Assembly (NCBI RefSeq): GCF_014108865.1
Contig: NZ_CP053928.1
Span: 186,001-250,000, forward strand
Direction: 5' to 3'
From: Nocardioides sp. WS12
GTDB taxonomy: Bacteria > Actinomycetota > Actinomycetes > Propionibacteriales > Nocardioidaceae
Length of the DNA: 64,000 nt
In this document: positions 1 through 8,685 of the stretch, piece by piece
Numbering within the stretch: position 1 is the stretch's first letter
Layout: each line of letters starts with the position of its first letter
Made by a program: the position numbers and the translations under genes
The notes under the pieces: model-generated
The model's input: the letters and a program-made list of their open reading frames with translations, nothing else
Database searches by the model: none
What the model was told of the DNA's origin: nothing

Positions 1-1020
1 GCTGAGCACGGTGTCGACACGGGCGCGGCGCATGAAGTGCTTGACCGGAGATGCCCAGCGGAGCGCCTCGTTGACCAGGTCCGGGATGAGTGCCGGGTTG
101 GCCTTGACCTTGGCGAGCTGGTCCGGGTTCTGACCGAGTGCCTCGATCGCGCCGGTGATGGTGGCCGACGTGGTGTCGTGCCCGGCCGTGGCAATCGCCA
201 TGAACCAGCCGTAGGCGAACGTGTTGGGGTAGAACTCCCCGTTCTCCATCTTCGCGTTGGCGATGAGCGACGACAGGTCGTCGCGCGGGTTGGCGCGGCG
301 GTCGGCGACCATGCCCTCGAAATACCCGCAGAAGTCCTGGAAGGCCTGTGCGAACTGCTGGGCCATGGCCTCGGGGCTCTGGACGACGTCGTCACGCTGC
401 AGGTCGGGGTCAGCGACTCCGAAGAACTCCTGGGTGAGCTTCATCATCCGCGGCTCCTCCTCCTCGGGGACACCGAAGAGCGTCATGATGACGTGGAGGG
501 GGAAGTAGAGCGCGAAGTCCTCGATGAAGTCGATCTCGTTCGTACCCTGCTTCAGGTACTTCTCGATCGCCTCGGTGGCGAGGGTCCGGATCTGGTCCTC
601 CCACTGCTTGAGGTTGGTCGGACGGAACCAGGCACCCGCGATGTCCTTGACCGCGGTGTGCTCCGGCGGGTCGAGGTAAGGAAGCGCGTCCATGATTCGC
701 AGGCTGCCGCCGGTCAGGCTCTTGGTGAACGCGTCACCGGCCTGGTTGCTGAGGATCGGGTTGTGATCGCCCGGCTCCTCGTGGCCACCCGCGGTGAACA
801 GCTCCGTGTTCCGCTCGACCTCCATGATGTCGGCGTGCTTGCTCACCAGCCACAGGTCGTCGAAGCCCTCGACGACCGCCTTGCCGACCGGCATGTTCTC
901 GCGCAGCCACTGGTAGGCAGCGAAGAGCTTCTCGTGGTCGACGTGTCCCTCGGGAAGGACGATCTGGGCGGCGATCTCCGCCGGTACGACGTACGTCGTG
1001 GTCTCGTCGGTAACAGTCAT
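1..1020 (-). CDS. Cytochrome P450, C-terminus cut by window edge
   Basis: Heme-thiolate monooxygenase expected to hydroxylate a hydrophobic substrate using electrons from a ferredoxin. I translated the 340 codons visible from the ATG at 1020. The helix I oxygen-activation motif AGHDTTS lies near residue 278 and the K-helix ExxR (EALR) near residue 318. An early DPPEHT segment is typical of bacterial P450s. The heme-binding Cys loop would lie beyond base 1, so the gene is partial and its completeness cannot be judged. It is the last visible gene of a leftward run (alcohol dehydrogenase, aldehyde dehydrogenase, P450) with a 17-nt gap to the upstream gene. This suggests oxidation of a methyl or hydroxymethyl group to a carboxylate. 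I cannot assign a CYP family. No ferredoxin gene is visible nearby. Confidence 0.93.
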   Translation of the reverse strand, partial: MTVTDETTTYVVPAEIAAQIVLPEGHVDHEKLFAAYQWLRENMPVGKAVVEGFDDLWLVSKHADIMEVERNTELFTAGGHEEPGDHNPILSNQAGDAFTKSLTGGSLRIMDALPYLDPPEHTAVKDIAGAWFRPTNLKQWEDQIRTLATEAIEKYLKQGTNEIDFIEDFALYFPLHVIMTLFGVPEEEEPRMMKLTQEFFGVADPDLQRDDVVQSPEAMAQQFAQAFQDFCGYFEGMVADRRANPRDDLSSLIANAKMENGEFYPNTFAYGWFMAIATAGHDTTSATITGAIEALGQNPDQLAKVKANPALIPDLVNEALRWASPVKHFMRRARVDTVLS

Positions 1021-1037
1021 CGTGATGCTCCTGGACT

Positions 1038-2495
1038 TCAGTTGGCCGCGGCGGGCGGGAGGTAGATGGTCTGGAGGGTCTGGAACGCGACGAGGCCCTC
1101 AGGGCCCAGTTCGCGCCCCATCCCGCTGGACTTGATGCCACCGAAGGGGGCAGTCGGGTCGTTGACGTAGTGGTTGACGCCGATCGTTCCGGTCCGCACC
1201 TTGCGCGCGAATGCCTCGCCACGCTCCATGTCGGCGGTCCACACGGACCCGCCGAGGCCGTAGTCGGTGTCGTTGGCGATCTGCACGGCCTGCGCTTCGT
1301 CGCTGTAGGGGATCACTGCGAGCACGGGCCCGAAGATCTCCTCCTGGGCGATGGTGTGGTTCGGGTCGACGTCGGCGAAGACGGTCGGCTGGACGAACCA
1401 GCCCTTGTCACGGTCGGCCGGACGGCCACCACCCGCAGCGAGGCGCCCGCCGTCGGCGGAGCCCTTGGCGATGTACGACTCGACCCGGTCGCGCTGACGA
1501 GCGGAGACCAGGGGCCCGATCTGGGTGGTCCGCTCGAGCGGGTCACCGATCACCAGGTTGGAGGCGAGGCCGGCGATGGTGTCCACCACCTCGCTGTACC
1601 GGTTCTGCGGCGCGAGGATGCGCGTGCCGAGCCAGCAGATCTGACCGTTGTTGAGCAGGGTGGAGGCGAAGAAGCTCTCGATGTTGCCGAGCAGGTCGGC
1701 GTCATCGAGGACGATCGCAGCGGACTTGCCGCCGAGCTCCAGGGTCACCGGTCGGAGCAGACGCCCACAGGTCTCGGCGATCGCGCGGCCAGCGGCCGTG
1801 GAGCCCGTGAAGCTGACCTTGTCGACACCGGGGTGCTCGACCAGGTAGGCACCGAGCTCGCGGCCGCCGGGGACGATGTTCAGGACACCCTCGGGCAGGC
1901 CGGCAGCAACAGCAGCCTCCGCCATCAGGAAGGCGTCGAGGACGGTCTCGGGCGCAGGCTTGAGGACGACGGTGCAGCCTGCGGCCAGCGCGGGCGCGAT
2001 CTTGAGGAAGGTGATCCCCTGCGGCACGTTCCACGGAACGATCGCAGCGACGACACCGATCGGCTGGCGGCGAATGACCGCCGTGCCACCGAGCATGCCG
2101 GGACGACGCTCGTCGGCCTGGTCGACGACCAGCTGGCTGTAGTAACGGAGCAGGAGTGGCGGGAACGGGATCTCGAAGGCCTCGGCAACCACGATCGGCA
2201 TGCCGTTCTGCTGGCTGACCCGCGACGCCGTCTCGGGTCCGCGCTTCTCGAGCTCGTCGGCGAACCGGAGCAGCACCTCCTGGCGCCGAGCCGGCTCCCA
2301 GTTGCCCCACGAGTCAGGTCCGTCGAACGCGCGGCGGGCGGAGTCGACGGCCGCGTCGATGTCGGCCTCGACACCCTCGGGAACGGAGCCGATCTTCTCT
2401 TCGGTCGTTGCCGAGCGGACGTCGATCCGGTCCGACCCGGCGGGCGTGCGCCAGTCTCCGGCCACGTAGAGCTTGTCGTATTCCATCGTGCTCAT
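1038..2495 (-). CDS. Aldehyde dehydrogenase family protein
   Basis: NAD(P)-dependent oxidation of an aldehyde to a carboxylic acid. The protein is 485 aa, the usual length for the family. The ELGGKS motif supplies the general-base Glu, and NNGQIC carries the catalytic Cys. Other family marks are PWNVP near residue 155, the cofactor-loop motif FTGSTAAG and EEIFGPV near the C-terminus. An alternative start three codons later (MEYDK) is equally plausible. It sits between an alcohol dehydrogenase (32 nt upstream) and a P450 (17 nt downstream), so the three probably form one operon performing alcohol to aldehyde to acid oxidation. The substrate is unknown. Confidence 0.95.
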   Translation of the reverse strand: MSTMEYDKLYVAGDWRTPAGSDRIDVRSATTEEKIGSVPEGVEADIDAAVDSARRAFDGPDSWGNWEPARRQEVLLRFADELEKRGPETASRVSQQNGMPIVVAEAFEIPFPPLLLRYYSQLVVDQADERRPGMLGGTAVIRRQPIGVVAAIVPWNVPQGITFLKIAPALAAGCTVVLKPAPETVLDAFLMAEAAVAAGLPEGVLNIVPGGRELGAYLVEHPGVDKVSFTGSTAAGRAIAETCGRLLRPVTLELGGKSAAIVLDDADLLGNIESFFASTLLNNGQICWLGTRILAPQNRYSEVVDTIAGLASNLVIGDPLERTTQIGPLVSARQRDRVESYIAKGSADGGRLAAGGGRPADRDKGWFVQPTVFADVDPNHTIAQEEIFGPVLAVIPYSDEAQAVQIANDTDYGLGGSVWTADMERGEAFARKVRTGTIGVNHYVNDPTAPFGGIKSSGMGRELGPEGLVAFQTLQTIYLPPAAAN

Positions 2496-2527
2496 CTGGT
2501 CACCTCGTGAAGTCGTGGGATGGGGGG

Positions 2528-3631
2528 TCAGCCGTGAGTGAGGACGATCTTGATGCCCTCACCTGCGTGCTGGGCCGCGATGGCCTCGTTGAGCTCGCCG
2601 AACGGCCGCTTGGTGATCAGGCGGTCGAACGGGAACTTGCCTGCGGCGTGCAGAGCGAGGAGTTCGGGGATGAACTCGTCCGGATTGGAGTCACCCTCGA
2701 CGATGCCGATCACCTTGGCGCCGAGCACCTGCGCGCCCATCATCGGAAGGAACATGACGGCCTCGGGGTCGGCCGGAACACCGATCAGGCCGATCGTGCC
2801 GCGATAACCCAGCGACGCGAAGGCCTCACCGAGTACGGCGACGTTCGCCGTGGTGTCGAGGACGTAGTCGACACCGGCGGGGATGATCGCGCGAACCTGC
2901 TCCGAGACCGGGCCTGCGGCCGGGTCGATGGCGTGCGTCGCGCCGAGCTCGAGCGCGAGCTCGCGACGCGAAGCGACCGGCTCCACGACGATGATCGTGC
3001 TCAGGTTGCGGACCACGCCGGCCAGGGCGCCCGAGAGGCCCACCGAACCACCACCCATGACGAGGAGCGCTTCGCCCGCCTGGGCGTCGAAGCTGTTCAT
3101 CACGGCACCGGCGCCCGTCTGCACGCCACAGCCGAGCGGCCCGACGATGCTCAGGTCCGCGTCGTCGGCCAACTTCACGACGTTGCGCTGGTTGGCGATG
3201 GCGGCCGTGGCGAAGGACGACTGACCGAAGAAGTTGCTGCCGAGCGGAGTCCCGCCCTGGGACAGCGCGGAGGTTCCGTCGGGCCGGACGCCGCCGAAGT
3301 TGAGGGCCATAAAGCTGGCGCAGTAGCCGGGCTCGCCCTTCTTGCAGGACGCACACTCACCACAGTTGTTGAACGACAGGGCGACCTTGTCGCCGACGGC
3401 GACCTTGGTGACACCCTCGCCGATCGCCTTGACGACGCCGGCACCTTCGTGGCCCACGACGCCCGGCATCGGGAAGGGAAGGTGACCGTGCTGAGCCGCG
3501 ACGTCGGTGTGGCACAGGCCAACGGACGCGATCTCGACGAGGACCTCGCCGGACTGCGGGTCGCCGATCTCGACGTCCTCGATGACGAAGTCGCCACCGA
3601 TCTCGTGAATGACGGCTGCCTTGATCTGCAT
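2528..3631 (-). CDS. Zinc-dependent alcohol dehydrogenase (MDR family)
   Basis: Medium-chain dehydrogenase/reductase of 367 aa that interconverts an alcohol and an aldehyde with NAD(P). Visible marks are the catalytic-zinc Cys in GLCHTD, GHEGAG in the zinc-binding domain, and the structural-zinc cysteine cluster NCGECASCKKGEPGYC. The Rossmann motif GGGSVGLSG follows. The long insertion after the structural zinc resembles the aryl/benzyl alcohol and S-(hydroxymethyl)mycothiol or glutathione dehydrogenase branches. First gene of the leftward ADH-ALDH-P450 run. Its promoter must lie in 3632-3869, shared with the divergent LLM gene. Substrate not identifiable from sequence. Confidence 0.94.
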   Translation of the reverse strand: MQIKAAVIHEIGGDFVIEDVEIGDPQSGEVLVEIASVGLCHTDVAAQHGHLPFPMPGVVGHEGAGVVKAIGEGVTKVAVGDKVALSFNNCGECASCKKGEPGYCASFMALNFGGVRPDGTSALSQGGTPLGSNFFGQSSFATAAIANQRNVVKLADDADLSIVGPLGCGVQTGAGAVMNSFDAQAGEALLVMGGGSVGLSGALAGVVRNLSTIIVVEPVASRRELALELGATHAIDPAAGPVSEQVRAIIPAGVDYVLDTTANVAVLGEAFASLGYRGTIGLIGVPADPEAVMFLPMMGAQVLGAKVIGIVEGDSNPDEFIPELLALHAAGKFPFDRLITKRPFGELNEAIAAQHAGEGIKIVLTHG

Positions 3632-3869
3632 GGCGGATTCCCTTCGTGAAAGCTCAAAAGTGGTGAGGGTGCCGGGCGGCCGATGCCGCGCCAGGAACTC
3701 CTCGAAGTGTTTCCTCCGTCACATTCACCGGGCATCCCCCTTCAGGCAGATCGGCATGTGCCGTTGGGCCCACGGAGGGTTGCGGGCACCGACTGCAGGG
3801 TGGCGAGATCTCCAGTAGGACGAGGTCGATCGCGTTGCGAAGGGCCTGCCCCTGGGCGACAGTGATCGA
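3632..3869. other. Divergent intergenic region
   Basis: 238 bp separate the leftward alcohol dehydrogenase operon from the rightward LLM gene, so both promoters must be here. I see no clear TGGTC-type palindrome, no RNA gene and no convincing -10/-35 pair. The region is as GC-rich as its surroundings. Its short open frames are shadows. Confidence 0.5.
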
Positions 3870-4883
3870 ATGACGACACGAGGCATCACCGTGCTGGCCG
3901 GAGGGCTCGCGGAGACGGTAGAAATCACCAAGGCAGCCGATCAGGCCGGATTCGACGGCGCCTGGTCCGGCGAGTTCCTCAACCGCTCCGCCGTGGTGTC
4001 GGTGGCCGCGATGGCTGCGGCGACGGAGCGGATCGGCGTGGGCACCGCGATCGCGTACGCCGTCGGCCGCTCGCCGCTGGTGCTCGCCAACGACGCCCGC
4101 TTCCTCGACGAGCTGGCCGGCGGTCGACTCACCCTCGGCCTCGGCACCGGAACCCGCGGAATGATGGTCGGCTGGCACGGCGTCACCGACCCCGACGGGC
4201 CGGCCAGCCGCATGGAGGAGCTCATTCCCCTGCTGCGCCGGCTGTGGAAGTTGCACGAGGGCCCGGTCAAGCACGAGGGGCGCTTCTACACCTGCGACAT
4301 CACCCCGACCGCGGACATCGAGGCGCCACTCCGGACCGAGATCCCGATCTACACCGCAGGTGTCAACGCGCGGATGATCGAGGTCGCCGGCCGCGTGTCC
4401 GACGGCTTGATCTGCCACCCCACGCTCACTGACCAGTACCTCGACGAGATCGCGCGCCCCGCCATCGAGAAGGGGGCGCAGGTGACGGGCCGCGATGCGG
4501 CCGACGTCCACCTCAAGGGCGTCATCATCACCTCGATCCACGACGACCCCGCTGTTGCCCGGCGCGAGGCCGCGGCGCAGCTCGCGTTCTACATCGCACC
4601 CAAGGCCTACGGCCCGGTGATGGAGGCGTCCGGCTACGGCGACGAGGCGGCGGCCATCCAGGCAGCCTTCCGCGCCAAGGACCACGACGCCATGATCGCC
4701 GCAGTGTCCGACCGGATGCTCGACGACATGGCGGCTGCCGGCACTCTCGAGGAGGTGCGGGACCGCGTCGCGCTCCTGGAGAAGCGCTACGACCACGCCG
4801 CGCTCTACTCCCCCAGCTTCACCATGGCCGCCGAGCGGGTCCGGGAGAACACCTTCGCCATCATCGAGGCCTTCAGTCGCTGA
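3870..4883 (+). CDS. LLM-class (F420-type) flavin/deazaflavin oxidoreductase
   Basis: Luciferase-like TIM-barrel oxidoreductase of 337 aa. Family marks are an early AADQAGFDGAWSGE segment, an ATERIGVGTAIAYA strand, and FLDELAGGRLTLGLGTGTRG, the usual phosphate-binding region of actinobacterial F420-dependent members. Such enzymes use F420H2 or reduced FMN, and actinobacterial catabolic clusters often contain them for reduction or oxidation of cyclic or carbonyl compounds. It is monocistronic or leads a short unit with the small membrane protein downstream. Cofactor choice (F420 versus FMN) is inferred from the family. The substrate is unknown. Confidence 0.9.
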   Translation: MTTRGITVLAGGLAETVEITKAADQAGFDGAWSGEFLNRSAVVSVAAMAAATERIGVGTAIAYAVGRSPLVLANDARFLDELAGGRLTLGLGTGTRGMMVGWHGVTDPDGPASRMEELIPLLRRLWKLHEGPVKHEGRFYTCDITPTADIEAPLRTEIPIYTAGVNARMIEVAGRVSDGLICHPTLTDQYLDEIARPAIEKGAQVTGRDAADVHLKGVIITSIHDDPAVARREAAAQLAFYIAPKAYGPVMEASGYGDEAAAIQAAFRAKDHDAMIAAVSDRMLDDMAAAGTLEEVRDRVALLEKRYDHAALYSPSFTMAAERVRENTFAIIEAFSR

Positions 4884-4909
4884 CCGTCGGCTGATGGGCG
4901 GACCGAAGG

Positions 4910-4929
4910 GTGGAGGACTCCACCTCCAC
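4910..4929 (+). terminator. Possible hairpin after LLM gene
   Basis: Perfect 7-bp arms GTGGAGG and CCTCCAC with a 6-nt loop start 26 nt after the LLM stop. No T-run follows. It may terminate the LLM transcript or simply lie in the leader of the next gene. Confidence 0.35.
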
Positions 4930-4971
4930 GGGCAGATTCAGCGCACCTGCGCCGTCCGTAGCGTGCTGGAC

Positions 4972-5367
4972 ATGACCACCAACATCCGCCACGCGGCGTA
5001 CCTCATCGCCGGAATCGTCGCGCTCGTGCTCACCTGGCCCCACGCGTTCGACTGGATGGACGACGGCGGCAACATCCTGAACCCGCTGGACTTCTTCGGC
5101 GACGCGATTGATGCCGGCGGCACCGCCGCCTTCCTCAGCATCGACATGCTGATCGCCTGGGCGGTCTTCATGGTCTGGGTCGTCACCGACAGTGTCCGCA
5201 TCGGCATGGGACAGAAGTGGGGCTGGTTCTTCGTCGTGCTGTCCTACATCGGTGTCTCGATGGCGTTCCCGGTCTACCTGGTCACGCGCGAGCGGTTCCT
5301 GGACCGCCAGAAGCAGGCCGACAGCCCGACCCTGTCCCTCGCAGGCAGCGATCAGGCCAGCGGGTAG
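4972..5367 (+). CDS. Small membrane protein, DUF2834-like
   Basis: 131-aa protein with three probable membrane segments: an N-terminal one around YLIAGIVALVLTW, a central one around DMLIAWAVFMVWVVTD and a third around WGWFFVVLSYIGVSMAFPVYL. The pattern, with the Asp-rich loop DGGNILNPLDFFGDA between spans 1 and 2, resembles DUF2834 proteins. I chose the ATG at 4972 because the 26 codons upstream in the same frame overlap a hairpin and do not look membrane-like. The gene ends inside the convergent MaoC gene (16-bp overlap). No function can be assigned. Confidence 0.75.
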   Translation: MTTNIRHAAYLIAGIVALVLTWPHAFDWMDDGGNILNPLDFFGDAIDAGGTAAFLSIDMLIAWAVFMVWVVTDSVRIGMGQKWGWFFVVLSYIGVSMAFPVYLVTRERFLDRQKQADSPTLSLAGSDQASG

Positions 5368-5813
5368 GTCAGGTAGATCGACTCCCCGACCATAGCGGGG
5401 CGGTCCTGACCCTTGACCTCGACCTTGAGGGCGACGCGGTACTGGACGCCACCGTCCTCGCGCCGCACGCCCTCGGGGATCGACGCCGTCAGCCGGATGT
5501 CCGCGTCCACGGGAACAGCTGCGGTGAACCGCACCTTGTCGAGGCCATAGTTCGTGCCACGTCCGTGGTCGGTGATGACCATCAGCTTCTTCAGCATGGA
5601 CGGGACCAGCGAAAGCGTCAGGTAGCCGTGGGCGATCGTCTTGCCGAACGGCCCCTCGGCGGCACGCTCGGCGTCGACGTGGATCCACTGGTGGTCGTCG
5701 GTCGCGGTCGCGAAGGTGTCGATGCGGTCCTGCTCCAGCCGCTGCCACGGAGAGGAACCCAGGTCCAGGTCCTTGGCTTCGGCGAGCTCGGCAACAGTGA
5801 TCTCCAGCGTCAT
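5352..5813 (-). CDS. MaoC-family (R)-hydratase/dehydratase
   Basis: Single hotdog-fold MaoC-like protein, 153 aa from the ATG at 5813. The hydratase signature is visible as ATDDHQWIHVD followed by GPFGKTIAHGYLTLSL, giving the Asp/His pair of the active site. The family hydrates 2-enoyl-CoA esters, and a few members act on mesaconyl- or steroid-derived CoA esters. I rejected the in-frame start at 5909, which adds 32 Arg-rich residues before the conserved MTLEITVAELAEAK. Monocistronic, convergent with the small membrane protein and divergent from the thioesterase gene. A role in beta-oxidation of the island's substrates is inferred. Confidence 0.9.
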   Translation of the reverse strand: MTLEITVAELAEAKDLDLGSSPWQRLEQDRIDTFATATDDHQWIHVDAERAAEGPFGKTIAHGYLTLSLVPSMLKKLMVITDHGRGTNYGLDKVRFTAAVPVDADIRLTASIPEGVRREDGGVQYRVALKVEVKGQDRPAMVGESIYLTYPLA

Positions 5814-5938
5814 GGCCCCACGGTGGGCCAGCGCGGTACCTCGGGTCAAAGGCCGTGCCATCCGGCCACTGTCGCGGTCCACAGTGATGCGGCCCACGCG
5901 AGGGCCCAACTCACGTGACGACGATCTAGGTTGCGGGA

Positions 5939-6460
5939 ATGAGCACCACCGCCTTGCCGTCGTACGACGACGTCCGCGAACTGCCCACGCTCCTCGAGGG
6001 CGAGGTCACGCCGGACTTCATCGATCTCAACGGCCACATGAACATCCGGCACTACCTCGATGCCGGCGCTCTGGGTGCCGACGTCCTGTGCCGCCGGATC
6101 GGGATCGACGACGCCTACCGTGCCGAGCGGCGGCTGGGCGTGTTCACTGCCGAACACCACATCCGGTACTTCACCGAGATGCACGAGGGCGGGAAGTTCA
6201 CGGTCCACACCACACTCGTCGACCGGTCGGCGCGCGCAGCGCACCTGCTGTCGCTGATCCTCGACCGCGACGCCGAGGTCCTGTCCTGCACGGTGGAGAT
6301 CCTGCTGGTCGGCGTCGGGATGGACACGCGACGACCGGCAGAGTTCGCCGAAGACGTCGCCGTCCGGATGGACGAGGTCATCCGGGACGGCGCTGGCCTG
6401 TCCTGGCCGCTACCCCTGTCAGGCGCGATGGGCATCCGGCGCAACAGCGTCCCGAAGTAG
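5939..6460 (+). CDS. Hotdog-fold acyl-CoA thioesterase family protein
   Basis: 173-aa single-hotdog protein. DLNGHMNIRHYLD matches the catalytic-loop pattern (D-x-x-G-H-x-N) of 4HBT-type acyl-CoA thioesterases, and FTAEHHIRYFTEMHEGGKF forms the following strand. It likely hydrolyses an acyl-CoA to free acid and CoA, either to recycle CoA or to release a dead-end intermediate. Its 3' end overlaps the convergent FAD oxidoreductase gene by 42 bp. The substrate cannot be inferred. Confidence 0.85.
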   Translation: MSTTALPSYDDVRELPTLLEGEVTPDFIDLNGHMNIRHYLDAGALGADVLCRRIGIDDAYRAERRLGVFTAEHHIRYFTEMHEGGKFTVHTTLVDRSARAAHLLSLILDRDAEVLSCTVEILLVGVGMDTRRPAEFAEDVAVRMDEVIRDGAGLSWPLPLSGAMGIRRNSVPK

Positions 6461-7891
6461 CACCACCGGGTCCGATGCATGGCGCCACGACGACTCGCGT
6501 GCGGTCCCCACGTCCCAGCCTGATCGCTCGGTCGCGGTCGGTCGCGTGGAACGGAAGCCGTCGAGAAGACGGTGCCGGCGCGATCCCCACTCCAGTGGCA
6601 GTTCTGTCCTGAGCTCGTGGAGCAGACCCCGCCGTGCATCGGGACCGGACCGGAGAACTCGCGCCAGACCGGTCACCATCCGCTTGGGCGTGATAATGGC
6701 TTCGATCGGACGGGCCCGGTTGAACGTGTCGGACAGATCCGGCTCGTCGCTGCCGGCGAAGGTCCGCAGGACCTCCCTGACCAGCGCGGTGCTTGCTCCG
6801 GGCCGGGACTCGCGGTTGCCCCAGTGGTAGGTCGAGATGGTGTCGCGGTCGCGAGCGGCCTCCCAGACCTGCAGGGCGGCGTCGAGGACCGTAGGGCGAT
6901 CCAGCGTCGTGGCGGCGGCCTCACCGAGCAGGCGACCGAATTTCAACGCATCGCGCATGCCGTTGCCCGTCGTCGGGTCCTTGAAGTGACCGGCGTCGCC
7001 GGCCAGGGCCCAACCGGGGCCCGTGGACGCGCGGTAGTACGACGACAGGTCGGTCGTCGTACGGATGCTGCTCATGTTGGTGGCGCCGCTCATCCGCTTC
7101 GAGAGCACCGGGTCCTCGTCGATCAGGGCTGCCCAGGCGCCTTCCGGGTCGGCCTTGTAGGCGGCGATGTTCTCGCACGCGGTCATGTTCACCACCAGGG
7201 TGCGACCGGCCGGCGCCGACGGGAGGACCAGGATCTGGTGACCGTTGAAGCGGTAGATCTCGTAGGCCTTGGGGGCCGCATCCCCGAGGGGGTCGTCGAC
7301 GTAACGGAACGCGAAACCGCGCCCGTTGGCCGAGGCACGGTAGGGCCGGTACGAGCCCACTTCGCCTGCGACATTGGACTTGCGGCCGTCGGCCCCGATC
7401 ACGAGCTTGGCCTGGATCTCGTACTCGTCGTCCTTGGTGCGGCAGACGATGCCGACCGCGCGGCCGTGACGCCACACCACGTTGCTCATCGCCGTGCGCT
7501 CGCGGACATCGGCGCCCGCCGCACGGGCAGCCTCGACCAGCACCTGGTCCTGGAGATCGCGCGGCACGCAGACGCCGTAGTCGATGCCCATGAACGGACG
7601 AAAGCGCTCCTCGACATCGAGGTCACCGTCGTGCAACGTGAGCCGGCGCACCTTCGTCGGGTTGAGGGCCAGAATGCCCGGCAGGGCGCCCATCAGCTGC
7701 AGCTCCTGCACACCGTTGGGCACCAGCACGTGGGTCGACATTGTGTCGGAGGGGAACCGCGCCTTGTCGATGACGACGACCTTGTGGCCGGCCCGCGCCA
7801 GCGGAACAGCGGCGGCCGAACCAGCGCAGCGCGCCCCCACGATCACGACGTCTGCCTGTTCGACTCTCACGGTCTTCTCACTCTCAGTCAC
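6419..7891 (-). CDS. FAD-dependent oxidoreductase, geranylgeranyl-reductase/monooxygenase type
   Basis: 490-aa flavoprotein with an N-terminal dinucleotide-binding region ADVVIVGARCAGSAAAVPLA and a second FAD motif LAGDAGHFKDPTTGNGM. Together these place it in the PHBH/geranylgeranyl reductase superfamily. Such enzymes hydroxylate or reduce ring or isoprenoid compounds using NAD(P)H. The C-terminal 60 residues are Arg/Ser-rich, poorly family-like and overlap the convergent thioesterase gene. Upstream, 7892-8042 separates it from the divergent SnoaL-like gene, and a shared promoter region is likely. The substrate is unknown. A halogenase-like role is less likely because the Trp-containing halogenase motif is not evident. 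Confidence 0.85.
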   Translation of the reverse strand: MTESEKTVRVEQADVVIVGARCAGSAAAVPLARAGHKVVVIDKARFPSDTMSTHVLVPNGVQELQLMGALPGILALNPTKVRRLTLHDGDLDVEERFRPFMGIDYGVCVPRDLQDQVLVEAARAAGADVRERTAMSNVVWRHGRAVGIVCRTKDDEYEIQAKLVIGADGRKSNVAGEVGSYRPYRASANGRGFAFRYVDDPLGDAAPKAYEIYRFNGHQILVLPSAPAGRTLVVNMTACENIAAYKADPEGAWAALIDEDPVLSKRMSGATNMSSIRTTTDLSSYYRASTGPGWALAGDAGHFKDPTTGNGMRDALKFGRLLGEAAATTLDRPTVLDAALQVWEAARDRDTISTYHWGNRESRPGASTALVREVLRTFAGSDEPDLSDTFNRARPIEAIITPKRMVTGLARVLRSGPDARRGLLHELRTELPLEWGSRRHRLLDGFRSTRPTATERSGWDVGTARESSWRHASDPVVLLRDAVAPDAHRA

Positions 7892-8042
7892 GTTGCTTCG
7901 CGCTCATTCGGAACGCTGCCGCCAAGGCTCGCGGACACCCGGCCCATGGGGCATCCGCACCTCGGCCGTCGGGCGTCCTCCGTTCGGTACATCCTTGGTT
8001 CGATCGGTAGTCAGCCGCGAGATCAAACCTCAGGATGAGCGG

Positions 8043-8567
8043 ATGACAACGTCCAAAACCGCCCCCTCATCGACCCTCGAGCAGAACCGCGCGGTGGCGA
8101 GCGAGTTCTTCACCGCCGTCCACGAGCGCGACATCGACCGCATGCAGGCAGTGTGGAAGCCGGGCTCGATCGACGCCTTCCCCGGGTTCCGGACGATGAC
8201 GGTGCCCGATGAGCAGCGCGGGTTCTTCCTCGCATTCTTCGACGCCTTCCACGACTGGAAGGTCGAAGTTCTCGACATCACCTGCGAAGGCGATGTCGCC
8301 GCTGTCCACTGGCGGCTGACGGCGGGATTCACCGGGCCTGGCCTGTTCGACGGCTTCACCCACACCGGCGCCAAGGGCACGGTCCAGGGCTTCGACCGCC
8401 TGGTCATCCAGGACGGCAAGATCGTTCACCTCGACGCCTACCTCGACACCACCGAGATGGCGCGCGTCATCGGCCTAATGCCGCCGGCCGGCAGCGGCAT
8501 GGACAAGGGGATGAAGAAGATGGTCAACGCGCAGACTCGCATCAAGCGAGCCCTCAAGCGCTCCTGA
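8043..8567 (+). CDS. SnoaL/NTF2-like ester cyclase family protein
   Basis: 174-aa NTF2-fold protein. The start at 8043 gives the expected N-terminus, a polar lead followed by EQNRAVASEFFTAVHERDID. The core has FLAFFDAFHDWKVEVLDI and VHWRLTAGFTGPG, a pattern seen in SnoaL-like polyketide cyclases, limonene-epoxide-hydrolase relatives and delta5-3-ketosteroid isomerases. The C-terminal basic helix is an extra tail. It may isomerise or hydrate a small cyclic intermediate, but the fold is too versatile to assign a reaction. Followed by the BadI-like operon, which has its own promoter. Confidence 0.8.
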   Translation: MTTSKTAPSSTLEQNRAVASEFFTAVHERDIDRMQAVWKPGSIDAFPGFRTMTVPDEQRGFFLAFFDAFHDWKVEVLDITCEGDVAAVHWRLTAGFTGPGLFDGFTHTGAKGTVQGFDRLVIQDGKIVHLDAYLDTTEMARVIGLMPPAGSGMDKGMKKMVNAQTRIKRALKRS

Positions 8568-8587
8568 AGAAATCCACCTCACGGGGC

Positions 8588-8633
8588 TTGTGAACGATCG
8601 TTCCGCCGCCTATGGTTACAAATGGTCAGGCCA
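8588..8633 (+). promoter_or_regulatory. Promoter with two embedded palindromes, BadI-like operon
   Basis: TTGTGA at 8588-8593 and TATGGT at 8611-8616 are 17 nt apart and each match 4 of 6 sigma-70-type consensus bases. The spacer begins inside the perfect 12-bp palindrome GAACGATCGTTC (8592-8603). Just after the -10 lies TGGTCAGGCCA (8623-8633), a one-mismatch version of the TGGTCWGACCA operator found before other operons here. The placement suggests repression by a FadR-type regulator. The start codon is 53 nt further on. Confidence 0.55.
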
Positions 8634-8685
8634 AAGCCGACCCCGGACCTGCCAATGACGGCAATCGACGAGAAGGACCGCCACG

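Noticed and set aside
1170..2510. Long rightward open frame of 446 codons across the aldehyde dehydrogenase
   Set aside because: Antisense shadow of a well-supported gene; its product is low-complexity and has no family motifs.
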